Origin: Luteibacter sp.
GTDB lineage: Bacteria; Pseudomonadota; Gammaproteobacteria; Xanthomonadales; Rhodanobacteraceae
Length of the DNA stretch: 64,000 nt
Assembly (NCBI RefSeq): GCF_009912395.1
Contig: NZ_WNDO01000031.1
Coordinates: forward strand, 1 to 64,000
Direction of reading: 5' to 3'
Both the position numbers and the translations under genes were made by a program. This document shows positions 43,587-51,739 of the stretch, in pieces. The number at the start of each line of letters is the position of its first letter. The first letter of the stretch is position 1. Below the pieces are notes generated by a model. It saw only the letters and a list, made by a program, of their open reading frames with translations. It made no database searches and was not told the DNA's origin.

Positions 43587-45974
43587 TCATGCCAAGGTCC
43601 GGCTTTCGCCGGGACGCAGCGATACGGGAAGGGATCGGCCATTCGACACGACGACGGTCTTTCCGCCAACGGCGCTGCGAAGCGTCAGCGCGGTGACCTT
43701 GCGGTCGCGCCATGTCATGTCGACCTGAAAACCACCCCGCGCCCCGAGGCCGGTGATGCTGCCGTCGCGCCATGCCGTGGGCAACGCGGGCAGCAATTCG
43801 ATACGGCCAGGGCGGGAGTACAGCAGCATCTCCAGCATGGCCGTGGGCGTGCCAAAATTCGCATCGATCTGGAATGCGTCGGCATTCGCGTCCAGCTGAT
43901 AGAAGTCGAAGAAGTTCGCTGTCGTGCCGTTGCTGTGGTTCATCGCCGGCAGCAGGTTGGTCAGGAGTAACTGGTACGCGTTGTCCGCATTCTTCAGTCG
44001 TGCCCAGCAGATGGCACGCCACGCGCAACCCCAGCCGTAACCCGTCATGCCGCGGGCCGTCAGGAGGCGGGTGACGGCCTGGATCAGTTCGGGCGGAGAA
44101 TCTTCCACGCGGATACGGTCACCCGGGAAGAAACCGATCAAGGGAAATAGATGCCGATGGATGACATCGCCCAGGTTGTCCGGGCTCATCCATTCTTCGA
44201 GCCAGCCACTCTTTTCGCTGATGTGCGGCAGGTAGAGTTTTTGGCGCAAGGCGGTGAAGCGAGCCGCCGCGTCGGCATCGATGCCCAGCAACTGACTGGA
44301 CTGCTGGAAATGGCCAAACAGGTCCCACGCCAGCTCCTGCGCATAGGTGATGCCCTTCGCGTTCTCCGGACCTTGTTCGGGCGACCAGTCGGCATCATCA
44401 ATGAGAACCTCTTTGGGCTGGCCGGTGAGGGCATCCGTCACCGTCGTCGGGATCAACCGGGCCTCCCAGAACTCGCAGGCGCCCTTGAGCAGCGGATGGA
44501 TGCGGGCCAGGTGACGACGATCCTGGGTGTACTCGTAGTGCTGCCAAAGACTGTTGCAGAGCCACGCGTTGGACGCCGGATGCCACCACCAGCCGTTGCC
44601 GCCATAGATATTGGTCGAGAAGGCGACCGTCCAGCCCGCGACCTTGCCCGAGCTGTTGCGATAGCGGTTGCGCGGATCGTTGAACAGCTCGCGGGTGACC
44701 TTGGCCCATGATTCCACTTGGGAGAGGCAATATTCTGTGAGCGCGTCGAAGCACGACGCCAACCCTGCGCGATCGGGCAGCCAGTAGTTCATCTGGATGT
44801 TGATGTCGGTGTGATAATCGCCCATCCACGGAGGCGCATTGTCCGACAGCCACAGGCCCTGCAAGCCCGTCGGCAACCTGTCACGCGAACCCGCGATCGT
44901 CAGGTAACGACCGAACTGCAGGTAGCTGGCCTCCAGTTCGGGGTCGGGCGCGGCGCCGCGCTTCGCTCGCGCCTGTAGCCGCGCCCAGGTGTCCAGTGAA
45001 CGCTGGGCGAGGGTCGAGGTGCCCAGATCGACGCGCATGGTGTCGAACAGCCGTGCATGATCCGCCACATGGGTATGCGACAGCACCTCGGGCCGCAGGC
45101 GTAGCGCAGCCTCGATCTTCTCGTGCGCGCGAACCAACGGATGCACCGTCGTGTCCAGGTAGTTCTGTCGAGGGTCTGGCACATAATTGGTACCACCACA
45201 GAAGACCACGGTAAGCGCCTCGCAGCCCTCGAAGTGAATCCCTTCGGCCTCGCTCCGCAAGGAGCCCCCGGTCGCCTGGATGCGTGCCGCGGCGGCATAT
45301 TTCAGGCCGTTGTCGAAGGCGCCTTCGCATTGGCGAGCCTGCTCTACGCTGCGCACTACCTCGTCGTGGGCCCCCTGAAGATCGAGGACGCCGCTGAAAG
45401 CGCCACCGCCATCCTGGGTCAGACGCAGCACGATGACATCGTCCGGATGGCTGGCGTAGACCTCCCGCCGATACTGCACGCCACCTTTGCGGTACGACAT
45501 CCGGACCACGCCCTGGGCCATGTCCAACTCGCGGCGGAAGTCCTGCACGTCCGCCATGTCGTGTCCGTCGACACGCAGGTAGAGCCGGCACAGCATGACC
45601 AGGCTGCCGAAGTCGTTGGTCGTATAGCCAAACTGCCCATCGCCGTCGAGCGTCGCGTTGCGACCGCCCAGCCACATGGATCCGTCGGTGATATAGAGAA
45701 AATCGCGACCCGGATCGCCACCGACAAGGGCGCCGATGCGGCCGTTGCCGATGGGAAGCCCTTCGCGAAGCACATCCGCCTCATGGGCGGGCGCGCCATA
45801 CCAAAGGGTAAGCTTGCTCGGACCCGTGGAGGAGGCCGATGAGCCCGCAGGGCGCGGCACGGCGGCGCAGGCACCGAATGCCGGCATGCCCAGCAACGGC
45901 AGCAGGCCCGCCAGGCCGCTCATCTTCAGAAAGCGGCGGCGTGCCGCCGACGTCGACTCGTCTTCATGCTGCAT
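43587..45974 (-). CDS. GH95 alpha-L-fucosidase-type enzyme, Tat-exported
   Basis: A 795-residue protein with a twin-arginine signal (ARRRFLKMSG, near residues 10-20) and a GH95 catalytic region: LPIGNGRIGALVGGD, WMGDYHTDINIQMNYW and STNIYGGNGWWWHPASNAWL are typical. GH95 enzymes act on alpha-1,2- or alpha-1,3-fucose or on L-galactose. AGGGGAA precedes the chosen start at 45974; an upstream ATG at 46028 is possible. It is followed by an SGNH esterase in the same operon and diverges from a PNGase A gene with a palindrome in between. Removal of core fucose from plant N-glycans would fit the neighbours. Confidence 0.8.
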   Translation of the reverse strand: MQHEDESTSAARRRFLKMSGLAGLLPLLGMPAFGACAAVPRPAGSSASSTGPSKLTLWYGAPAHEADVLREGLPIGNGRIGALVGGDPGRDFLYITDGSMWLGGRNATLDGDGQFGYTTNDFGSLVMLCRLYLRVDGHDMADVQDFRRELDMAQGVVRMSYRKGGVQYRREVYASHPDDVIVLRLTQDGGGAFSGVLDLQGAHDEVVRSVEQARQCEGAFDNGLKYAAAARIQATGGSLRSEAEGIHFEGCEALTVVFCGGTNYVPDPRQNYLDTTVHPLVRAHEKIEAALRLRPEVLSHTHVADHARLFDTMRVDLGTSTLAQRSLDTWARLQARAKRGAAPDPELEASYLQFGRYLTIAGSRDRLPTGLQGLWLSDNAPPWMGDYHTDINIQMNYWLPDRAGLASCFDALTEYCLSQVESWAKVTRELFNDPRNRYRNSSGKVAGWTVAFSTNIYGGNGWWWHPASNAWLCNSLWQHYEYTQDRRHLARIHPLLKGACEFWEARLIPTTVTDALTGQPKEVLIDDADWSPEQGPENAKGITYAQELAWDLFGHFQQSSQLLGIDADAAARFTALRQKLYLPHISEKSGWLEEWMSPDNLGDVIHRHLFPLIGFFPGDRIRVEDSPPELIQAVTRLLTARGMTGYGWGCAWRAICWARLKNADNAYQLLLTNLLPAMNHSNGTTANFFDFYQLDANADAFQIDANFGTPTAMLEMLLYSRPGRIELLPALPTAWRDGSITGLGARGGFQVDMTWRDRKVTALTLRSAVGGKTVVVSNGRSLPVSLRPGESRTLA

Positions 45975-46025
45975 CGGCGCATTCCCCTTTTCCCTGAAAT
46001 GCCTCTTTCGCCCCGACGAAGCCGG

Positions 46026-46042
46026 CATTTGTAATACAAATG
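46026..46042. promoter_or_regulatory. Perfect palindrome CATTTGTA-A-TACAAATG
   Basis: Eight-base arms CATTTGTA (46026-46033) and TACAAATG (46035-46042) flank one base, in an otherwise G/C-rich region. The site is 52 bases upstream of the GH95 start and 196 bases before PNGase A, on the shared divergent region 45975-46237. It is a likely operator for a dimeric regulator. Confidence 0.5.
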
Positions 46043-46237
46043 ACCATAGGTCGGTGGCGATGGACTGTCAAGACGCGACGCATCCAGGCCCCCTGAAGCC
46101 CTCGTTGCCAAACGAAAGCTTGCACCCGCAAAGGCTCGGTCGTCTCGCCCAGTCATGCTGTATCCAGCACACCGATACCCGTCCACCCTGTGCTACGTTT
46201 TGCCGACAGGGGGTCTATTCTTGGGGAGAAAAGGTGT

Positions 46238-48028
46238 ATGGCAGTCATGAACGAGGCAGGCCGCAAGAGCCTGTGGGTGGGATTGTTCGGTTGCATCGCA
46301 ACGTGCCTGACGCCTGCCGCCCTGGCAGCGACGTCGCCCGGCTTCAACGTGGGGTCGGCGAATGTCGCCATAGCCGATCCGGCGGTGCCGCGGCCGCCCG
46401 GCAAGGCCTGCACGGTCGAGCTTTTCAACGGATTCACCTTCCGTGATTTTTCCAACCACCCGTACACCTACGCGCCGCCGGTGGGGTGTGGCACGTCGTG
46501 GTCCAAGGTCGTACTCGAAGCCGATTTCGCGGTGACGGCGGGCCGACAGTTCGACCGTACGGCGTCGCTGTGGCTCGGAGGTGCGAACATTTACTTCGGC
46601 ACGACCCAGGAGCCCTCCGCCAGCGTGGCACCCAGCTGGCATATCGAACGCGATGTGAGCGACTTCGCCAGCTTGCTGGGACAGCCGCAGACCGGGCAGG
46701 CCATCCTGGGCAATATCGTCGACGGCACCTATACGGGCGTCATCAGCGGGTCGGCCCGCCTTGTCTTCTATCCGGCGAACATCCTCGCACCGAAGATCGA
46801 CGCCCCCGATGCGGTCTATCCCTTATCGGATGGTACCGCCGGCGGCACCGTCGCCCTCAACACCGGCAGCGACGTGCTGTCGCGCACACTCACGCTGCCC
46901 ACGAACGTGGAACGCGCCTACCTGGACGTGTTTGCGCAGGGGCAGGGCGGCGACGAATTCTGGTACACCTGTGTGCCGGATGCGCAGGCCAGCCAGGCGC
47001 AAAGCTGCGGCGGTGGTTCCTACCGCGAAGTGCAGGTGTCCATCGACGGACAGCAGGCCGGCGTCGCGCCGGTGTATCCGTGGATATTCACCGGCGGCAT
47101 CGATCCCTACATGTGGCGACCGACGCCGGGCGTGCAGACGCTCAACTTCCTGCCCTACCGCATGGACCTGACGCCTTTCGCGGCACTGCTCAACGATGGC
47201 AAGCCGCATGCGCTGGCCATTGGCGTCACCGGCGCCAACGGCAACTTCGCCGTCACGGGCAACCTGTTCGTGCACCTGGATCGCGGCCGCAAGGTGGTGA
47301 CTGGCGCGATGACCGCCAACACCTTGCAGGGCCAGGCGGCGGTCGCCACCGTCGACAACCAGCTCACCGATACCGGCGGCGTCGTGGGGGGATCGATTGC
47401 CACGAAGGCATCCCGAAGCTTCCGTATCGCGGGCTATGTCGATACCTCGCGCGGTCGGATCGTCACCGACGTGAACCAGACCGTGAGCTTCCGCAACACG
47501 CAGACCTTCGCAATCGATCCGACTCGCTACCAGCAGGGTATCGACCAGCTGTCGACGGTGGACAGCACGACGAAGACGCGCCAGGGCCCGCTGGGCATCA
47601 CGCTCACCACCGAGATTCATTTCGACTATCCGCTGGTGGCAAGCTTCGGCAACACCTTCGACAGCGCGGGTAATACGGTGAGCGCGCCCAGCGCGGTGAC
47701 CCAGGGCTTCTCGCGCCAGTTCAGCAAGCGCCTGGGGCACCTGTTGATCTACCGTAGCGATGTTGACAACAGCATCGATACCGCCGATACGCTCAATTTC
47801 ACCAACGGTGCGGTCTCGGGCCATACCGGGCAGCGCAGTACGCAGCAGTTCCGCTTCAAGGACAACCTGGGCAGCTGCTACGGCCGTGATGTCACGACGG
47901 CTTCCGGCCTGCTGACCGCCGCGACGGATGGCGGTGGATGCTCGCAGGCCCGCAACCGGTTGCTATGGTTCACGCATCCGGATGGGGCGCCGGATACGTC
48001 GAGGACGGAAGATCCGGGCGTTTTTTGA
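46238..48028 (+). CDS. PNGase A-type peptide N-glycanase
   Basis: A 596-residue secreted enzyme with a signal peptide (about 10-31, ending ALA). The mature protein carries the PNGase A region: FNGFTFRDFSNHPYTYAPP, WSKVVLEADFAVTAGRQFDR, SLWLGGANIYFGTTQEPS, each seen in sequence, and ERAYLDVFAQGQGGDEFWY. PNGase A releases N-glycans from glycoproteins and, unlike PNGase F, tolerates alpha-1,3 core fucose found in plants. AAAAGG lies before the ATG at 46238. It diverges from the GH95/SGNH operon. Confidence 0.82.
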   Translation: MAVMNEAGRKSLWVGLFGCIATCLTPAALAATSPGFNVGSANVAIADPAVPRPPGKACTVELFNGFTFRDFSNHPYTYAPPVGCGTSWSKVVLEADFAVTAGRQFDRTASLWLGGANIYFGTTQEPSASVAPSWHIERDVSDFASLLGQPQTGQAILGNIVDGTYTGVISGSARLVFYPANILAPKIDAPDAVYPLSDGTAGGTVALNTGSDVLSRTLTLPTNVERAYLDVFAQGQGGDEFWYTCVPDAQASQAQSCGGGSYREVQVSIDGQQAGVAPVYPWIFTGGIDPYMWRPTPGVQTLNFLPYRMDLTPFAALLNDGKPHALAIGVTGANGNFAVTGNLFVHLDRGRKVVTGAMTANTLQGQAAVATVDNQLTDTGGVVGGSIATKASRSFRIAGYVDTSRGRIVTDVNQTVSFRNTQTFAIDPTRYQQGIDQLSTVDSTTKTRQGPLGITLTTEIHFDYPLVASFGNTFDSAGNTVSAPSAVTQGFSRQFSKRLGHLLIYRSDVDNSIDTADTLNFTNGAVSGHTGQRSTQQFRFKDNLGSCYGRDVTTASGLLTAATDGGGCSQARNRLLWFTHPDGAPDTSRTEDPGVF

Positions 48029-48035
48029 TGGCATC

Positions 48036-48096
48036 CTGCGCTTGCGCGCGATGGGGGCTCTGAACACCCCCCGTCGCGCGCAAGCGCGCTCCTACA
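48036..48096. repeat. Inverted pair of REP-like elements (GGAGCGCGCTTGCGCGCGA type)
   Basis: GCGCTTGCGCGCGATGGGGG (starting near 48038) and, in opposite orientation, CGTCGCGCGCAAGCGCGCTCCTACA (48072-48096) form a symmetric pair around a short spacer. A single copy, GTAGGAGCGCGCTTGCGCGCGATGGG, occurs at 56921. Such GC palindromic repeats are common between genes in xanthomonads and pseudomonads. The right end overlaps the stop of the GH35 gene. Confidence 0.65.
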
Positions 48097-50977
48097 AGGG
48101 CTTGGTCTTGTAGTTGGGTGCCTGGACATCGGCGGGGCGGAGGCTCGTGCGGTAATTGCCCTGGATCACCAGGGAGACCTCGCCCAGGCCGCCGTCGTAC
48201 GCCGTGCTCCATGAGGCGATGGCGATCGTGTTGTCGCCGTGCGCGTGCAACAGACCCGGTGGTAGCTCGAAATCCGTCTGCGGGCCGACATCGCTGTTAT
48301 AGCGACCTACCTGCCAGCCATTGATGAAGACCAGCGCCCGGTAATGGTGTGGCACGGCATCGTGGATCCGCAGGGCGATGGGGACGTCCTGGTCGGCGGG
48401 AAGGTCCAGGTGGATGGTCGTGCGGTACCAGTCGACACCGGGAATATCGGTCGCGCGGGGCAGGGGCGTGCTGGACCAGCCCTTGTCCGGGAAACCGGGG
48501 AGGTGCCAGCCCACGCGCTCACCATAGAGGCCGCCGGCGTTGAACGGCCCGCGCACGGGATCGGGGAGGTTTTCACCACCCTCGTTGCCCTGGATCTTCC
48601 ACTGGATGGCCGTGGGCGCATCGGCGAAGGTCGCCGAGATCAGGCCGCGTGGCTCGCGGAAGGCGCCGCTGTGTTCTTCCTGGAGGTGGCCGGTATTGTC
48701 GACCAGCACCGAGAGCACGTTGTCACCGCTTTTCTTCAACCACGACGGATCGATGGCGAACTGTCTCGCACCACTGGGGTTGTTTCCCAGGTAGTGGCCG
48801 TTGAGCCACGCGGTGAAGATGCCATGGTTGCCCAGGTGTACACCGGTATTGGCGGCGAGGATGATGCTGCGCTCCTTGCCGGTCGCCTTGAAGTGGCCGC
48901 GATACCAGACATTGCCATGGTGGTAGCCGTAGCTGTCGCTATCGAGGATGGGGAGCTGGTGTTCCCAGTAGGGATTCGGTGACGACGTACGATCGGTCGC
49001 CAGCCATCCGCGATCGTCGAAATCCGGAGCGATCTCCGGCGCAGCCCGCGTGACGCGCCATGACGTCAGCTTAGGCAAGGTCACCGGAAGCGGTCCGTCG
49101 ACATGGCCTTGCAGGCTCGACGATGGCGTGGTGTCCGTCTTGATGCGTTGATCGTTCCACGTGATGGCCTGAACCTCCGAGGGCGCGAAGAGTTCGATAT
49201 CGCCTGCACGCTCGGTGTCGCCAGTCAGCGCGATCTCGTTGCCCTTGTCGACAGCCTGGCGTGCAAGATAAGGCCCACTCAGAAGCACCGGCCCCTTGGC
49301 GGTATCGAGCTGCCAGAAGCGCCTGGCGGCGTCATTGTCGCCAATGAGCAGCAGGAGCGATCCATTCCCTTCGCCGACGGCGACGCGTGCCAGCCCGTCG
49401 TGTCGATAGTTGAGGCGCAGGGTATGAGTGGCCTCGTCCCAGCGCGTAGCGACATCGCCTTCGATGACGCGGAGCGCCGGCTTGCTCGCATAGCGCAGCA
49501 CGGTCTCGCCATCCTCGCCGTGCCGCCCATAGAACACCGCGACATCGCGCTGACCGATGTGCAGCTGGGTCAGCAGCTCGGATGTGGAATACGCGAGGTC
49601 CTGGCCGCCGAAGCGATAGTCGGCCAGCAACACCTTGGAATCCCTTCCGTCGATGTGGATCGCCGTATCCGCTTGCTGGGGAATCGTGATGCCCTTCGCA
49701 CCGCGTTGTGCGATCCGTAGGTGCGTCGCATCGTTCGTGGTGTCGAGGGCATCGTCGTGCCGGACGATGTAGAAGCGCGTACCGTCATCCGGATTCATTC
49801 GCGCGTCGACGCGTAGGCGACCATTGTCGGGGACGGAAGTCGTTACCGCGTCGGTGCGGGCCAGTGGGGCGACGGCACGCACCATGTAGCCGATGAGTTT
49901 TTGCTGGTCGTACTTGGGCGTCAGTTGCCGGCTGGCGGAGATGGCCGCACCGTAGTCGTACGAGGTGTACACGCCGGGCGAGGAGAGCCAGCCCCAGTTG
50001 ATGCCGCCGTAGGTCATGTAGAAGTTCTGCATCGTGGACCCGGCCGCCATCGTGGCCTCGTAGAACACGCGCTCGAACTCCGGACCGGTGAGCTTGCGGC
50101 AGGCCTCGTAACCCGGGCCGCCCCACACGTCGAAGGCACCGCCCTGGAATTCGGGGAAGAACAGCGGCGAACGCGTCAGTTCACGGCGTTCGCGACTGAA
50201 GTCGTATACGGCGTTCCACCGCTCCGGGCGCGAGCAATCGAAATCCAGTGGGTAGGAGTCCTGGCCCGGCAGGTCGACGGCCCCGACGCCATCGATGAAG
50301 CTGCTGTTGTGGTTGCCCGACAGCGGCACGGTGATGCCATCCGCCCGGGCCTTGTCCTCGATGGCCTGCATGTAACGGCGGCCATCCGGGGAGTCGTCGT
50401 AGAACTCGTTCTCGACCTGATACATCAGCACCGTACCGCGCCCGTCGGTAAGCTGGTGACGTGCAAGGATGCGGTCGATATGGGTCAACCACTCCTGATA
50501 GGCGGCCGTGTAGCCCGGATCGGGGGAACGCGGCTTGCCTCCTGTGTCCACGAGCCAGCCCGGAAAGCCGCCGGCATCCGTTTCGGCGTTGATGTAGGGG
50601 CCTGGTCGGGCGATGACATAGATGCCGACATCCCGAGCCATATCGAGAAGCCGGTCGACATCGCGGATACCGGAGAAGTCGTAGACGCCTCGTCGTGGCG
50701 AGTGATAGCCCCAGTCGAAGTAGATCTCCACTGCGTTGAACCCAGCAGCCTTCATCTTCTGCAGGACATCTTTCCAGAGGTCGGGGCTTGGCAGGCGCCA
50801 GTAATGGAACGATCCGGACCAGAGATAGGTCGGCTTGCCATCGATGATCAACGAATGGCGATCGTAGGCGACCGTGTGCGTCGGCTCCGCATGGACGGGA
50901 GGCATCGCTCCCAGCGCCACCAGCAAGGCCAGCGACCATCCACCGCGACGGTGGCCCGGACCGTAAAAAGTACGCAT
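48092..50977 (-). CDS. GH35 beta-galactosidase
   Basis: A 961-residue secreted enzyme with a signal peptide (about 1-30, ending VHA). The TIM-barrel domain (about 35-360) shows LWSGSFHYWRLP, ENAGFNAVEIYFDWGYHSP-type strand, the acid/base in YQVENEF (about residue 190) and the nucleophile in FFPEFQGG (about 276), the GH35 marks. The remaining half has several beta domains including galactose-binding jelly rolls. The start at 50977 has AGGGAG nearby; an upstream start at 51010 gives an odd N-terminus. GH35 enzymes release terminal galactose, fitting plant N-glycan or arabinogalactan breakdown. A TCGATCTAAA site lies 68-83 bases upstream. Confidence 0.85.
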   Translation of the reverse strand: MRTFYGPGHRRGGWSLALLVALGAMPPVHAEPTHTVAYDRHSLIIDGKPTYLWSGSFHYWRLPSPDLWKDVLQKMKAAGFNAVEIYFDWGYHSPRRGVYDFSGIRDVDRLLDMARDVGIYVIARPGPYINAETDAGGFPGWLVDTGGKPRSPDPGYTAAYQEWLTHIDRILARHQLTDGRGTVLMYQVENEFYDDSPDGRRYMQAIEDKARADGITVPLSGNHNSSFIDGVGAVDLPGQDSYPLDFDCSRPERWNAVYDFSRERRELTRSPLFFPEFQGGAFDVWGGPGYEACRKLTGPEFERVFYEATMAAGSTMQNFYMTYGGINWGWLSSPGVYTSYDYGAAISASRQLTPKYDQQKLIGYMVRAVAPLARTDAVTTSVPDNGRLRVDARMNPDDGTRFYIVRHDDALDTTNDATHLRIAQRGAKGITIPQQADTAIHIDGRDSKVLLADYRFGGQDLAYSTSELLTQLHIGQRDVAVFYGRHGEDGETVLRYASKPALRVIEGDVATRWDEATHTLRLNYRHDGLARVAVGEGNGSLLLLIGDNDAARRFWQLDTAKGPVLLSGPYLARQAVDKGNEIALTGDTERAGDIELFAPSEVQAITWNDQRIKTDTTPSSSLQGHVDGPLPVTLPKLTSWRVTRAAPEIAPDFDDRGWLATDRTSSPNPYWEHQLPILDSDSYGYHHGNVWYRGHFKATGKERSIILAANTGVHLGNHGIFTAWLNGHYLGNNPSGARQFAIDPSWLKKSGDNVLSVLVDNTGHLQEEHSGAFREPRGLISATFADAPTAIQWKIQGNEGGENLPDPVRGPFNAGGLYGERVGWHLPGFPDKGWSSTPLPRATDIPGVDWYRTTIHLDLPADQDVPIALRIHDAVPHHYRALVFINGWQVGRYNSDVGPQTDFELPPGLLHAHGDNTIAIASWSTAYDGGLGEVSLVIQGNYRTSLRPADVQAPNYKTKPL

Positions 50978-51044
50978 CCCCACTCCCTTCAACGACGGTG
51001 CCCAAGGCACGTTCGACGGAGAATGTGCGATTTCGGCAGCCAGG

Positions 51045-51060
51045 GCAAGATCGATCTAAA
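51045..51060. promoter_or_regulatory. GCAAGATCGATCTAAA operator-like site (GH35 / peptide B)
   Basis: The third occurrence of TCGATCTAAA (51051-51060), with AGA before it giving AGATCGATCT, a perfect 10-base palindrome at the core. It lies 68-83 bases upstream of GH35 (minus strand) and 23 bases before the conserved leader of peptide gene B, so it may govern both. Confidence 0.55.
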
Positions 51061-51082
51061 TAACCAGAGGCGACCGGCCGGC

Positions 51083-51139
51083 CATGATAGGTTCGAGCGT
51101 GCCGCCATGTCGCGGCCCATAAACCAATGGAGCATTCCC
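51083..51139 (+). promoter_or_regulatory. Conserved 57-base leader of peptide gene B
   Basis: Matches the leader of peptide gene A at 44 of 57 positions without gaps, including TAGGTTCG, TCGCGGC and TGGAGCATTC next to the ATG. Suggests the two genes arose by duplication with their control region kept. Confidence 0.55.
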
Positions 51140-51313
51140 ATGGAACAGCAACGCAAGGCCATGCACGACGACACCATCGCCAACCCGTTCATCATCCAAA
51201 TGGAGGGCCCCATGCCGCCGGGCTCGACGAGCACCAAGATCAACCCGAAAGTCGCTGAAAGCACGGACCTGGGCTTGTTCGGCTCCCGCCACCCCGGGGG
51301 CGATCACGGCTGA
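51140..51313 (+). CDS. Putative RiPP precursor peptide B (57 aa), orphan paralogue
   Basis: A 57-residue peptide: MEQQRKAMHD, ANPFIIQMEGPM (14-25), STDLGLFGSR (41-50), HPGGDHG (51-57). It aligns with peptide A without gaps through residue 50 (24 identities) and then differs by a two-residue insert before GGD-x-G. Ends in GGDHG rather than GGDWG. It has no modifying enzyme gene beside it, so it would depend on the cyclase at 29199. A short hairpin follows the stop by 36 bases. It sits between GH35 and GH64 genes. Confidence 0.65.
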   Translation: MEQQRKAMHDDTIANPFIIQMEGPMPPGSTSTKINPKVAESTDLGLFGSRHPGGDHG

Positions 51314-51348
51314 TGGTCTAGCCATCGATAGAGCCCACGAAGATCGAC

Positions 51349-51370
51349 AGCCGCCCCCAGGGGCGGCTTT
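51349..51370 (+). terminator. Terminator-like hairpin after peptide B
   Basis: AGCCGCCCC (51349-51357) pairs with GGGGCGGCT (51360-51368), followed by TTT. It begins with the same AGCCGCC as the terminator after peptide A. The rest of the gap to GH64, 51371-51739, holds no recognised gene, only the probable GH64 promoter. Confidence 0.6.
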
Positions 51371-51739
51371 CCCCACGACCTTCCCATATCGACGCACTGG
51401 CAGGTGCTCGCATCGTCCGCGATACCTGTCAGGCGTCTTGCCTCAAGCTATCGCGACGGACGGAATATCCAATCGCGTCACAAACGTGAAGACGCAAAGG
51501 GACGATAGCGAGATTTCCCTCTTTTGATGATTGTGATCATGCATACGGACATGGATGATCCATCGCAGCGACAGCATATGGACGTCCAAATCGCGATGCT
51601 TGGCTTTCCATGGCCATGCCGGGATCGGACGATCCACTCACGAGCACGCATGGGATGTCTGCGATCCGTTCGCCGGCAAGGGAGGCGTGCGCGTGGGCCT
51701 GGCTGTCCGACAACGACGTCAATCAGGGAACCTACCGAA

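Noticed and set aside
48036..48096. Transcription terminator between PNGase A and GH35
   Set aside because: The symmetric sequence is better explained as two REP units in opposite orientation, since the same unit recurs at 56921; it may still affect mRNA ends.
49901..51313. A 470-codon plus-strand frame ending at the peptide B stop
   Set aside because: Most of it is antisense to GH35. Only the last 57 codons, with their own ATG, GGAG site and homology to peptide A, are taken as real.
51524..51739. Upstream extension of the GH64 frame
   Set aside because: It would place a signal peptide inside the protein. The start at 51740 gives a normal exported enzyme.
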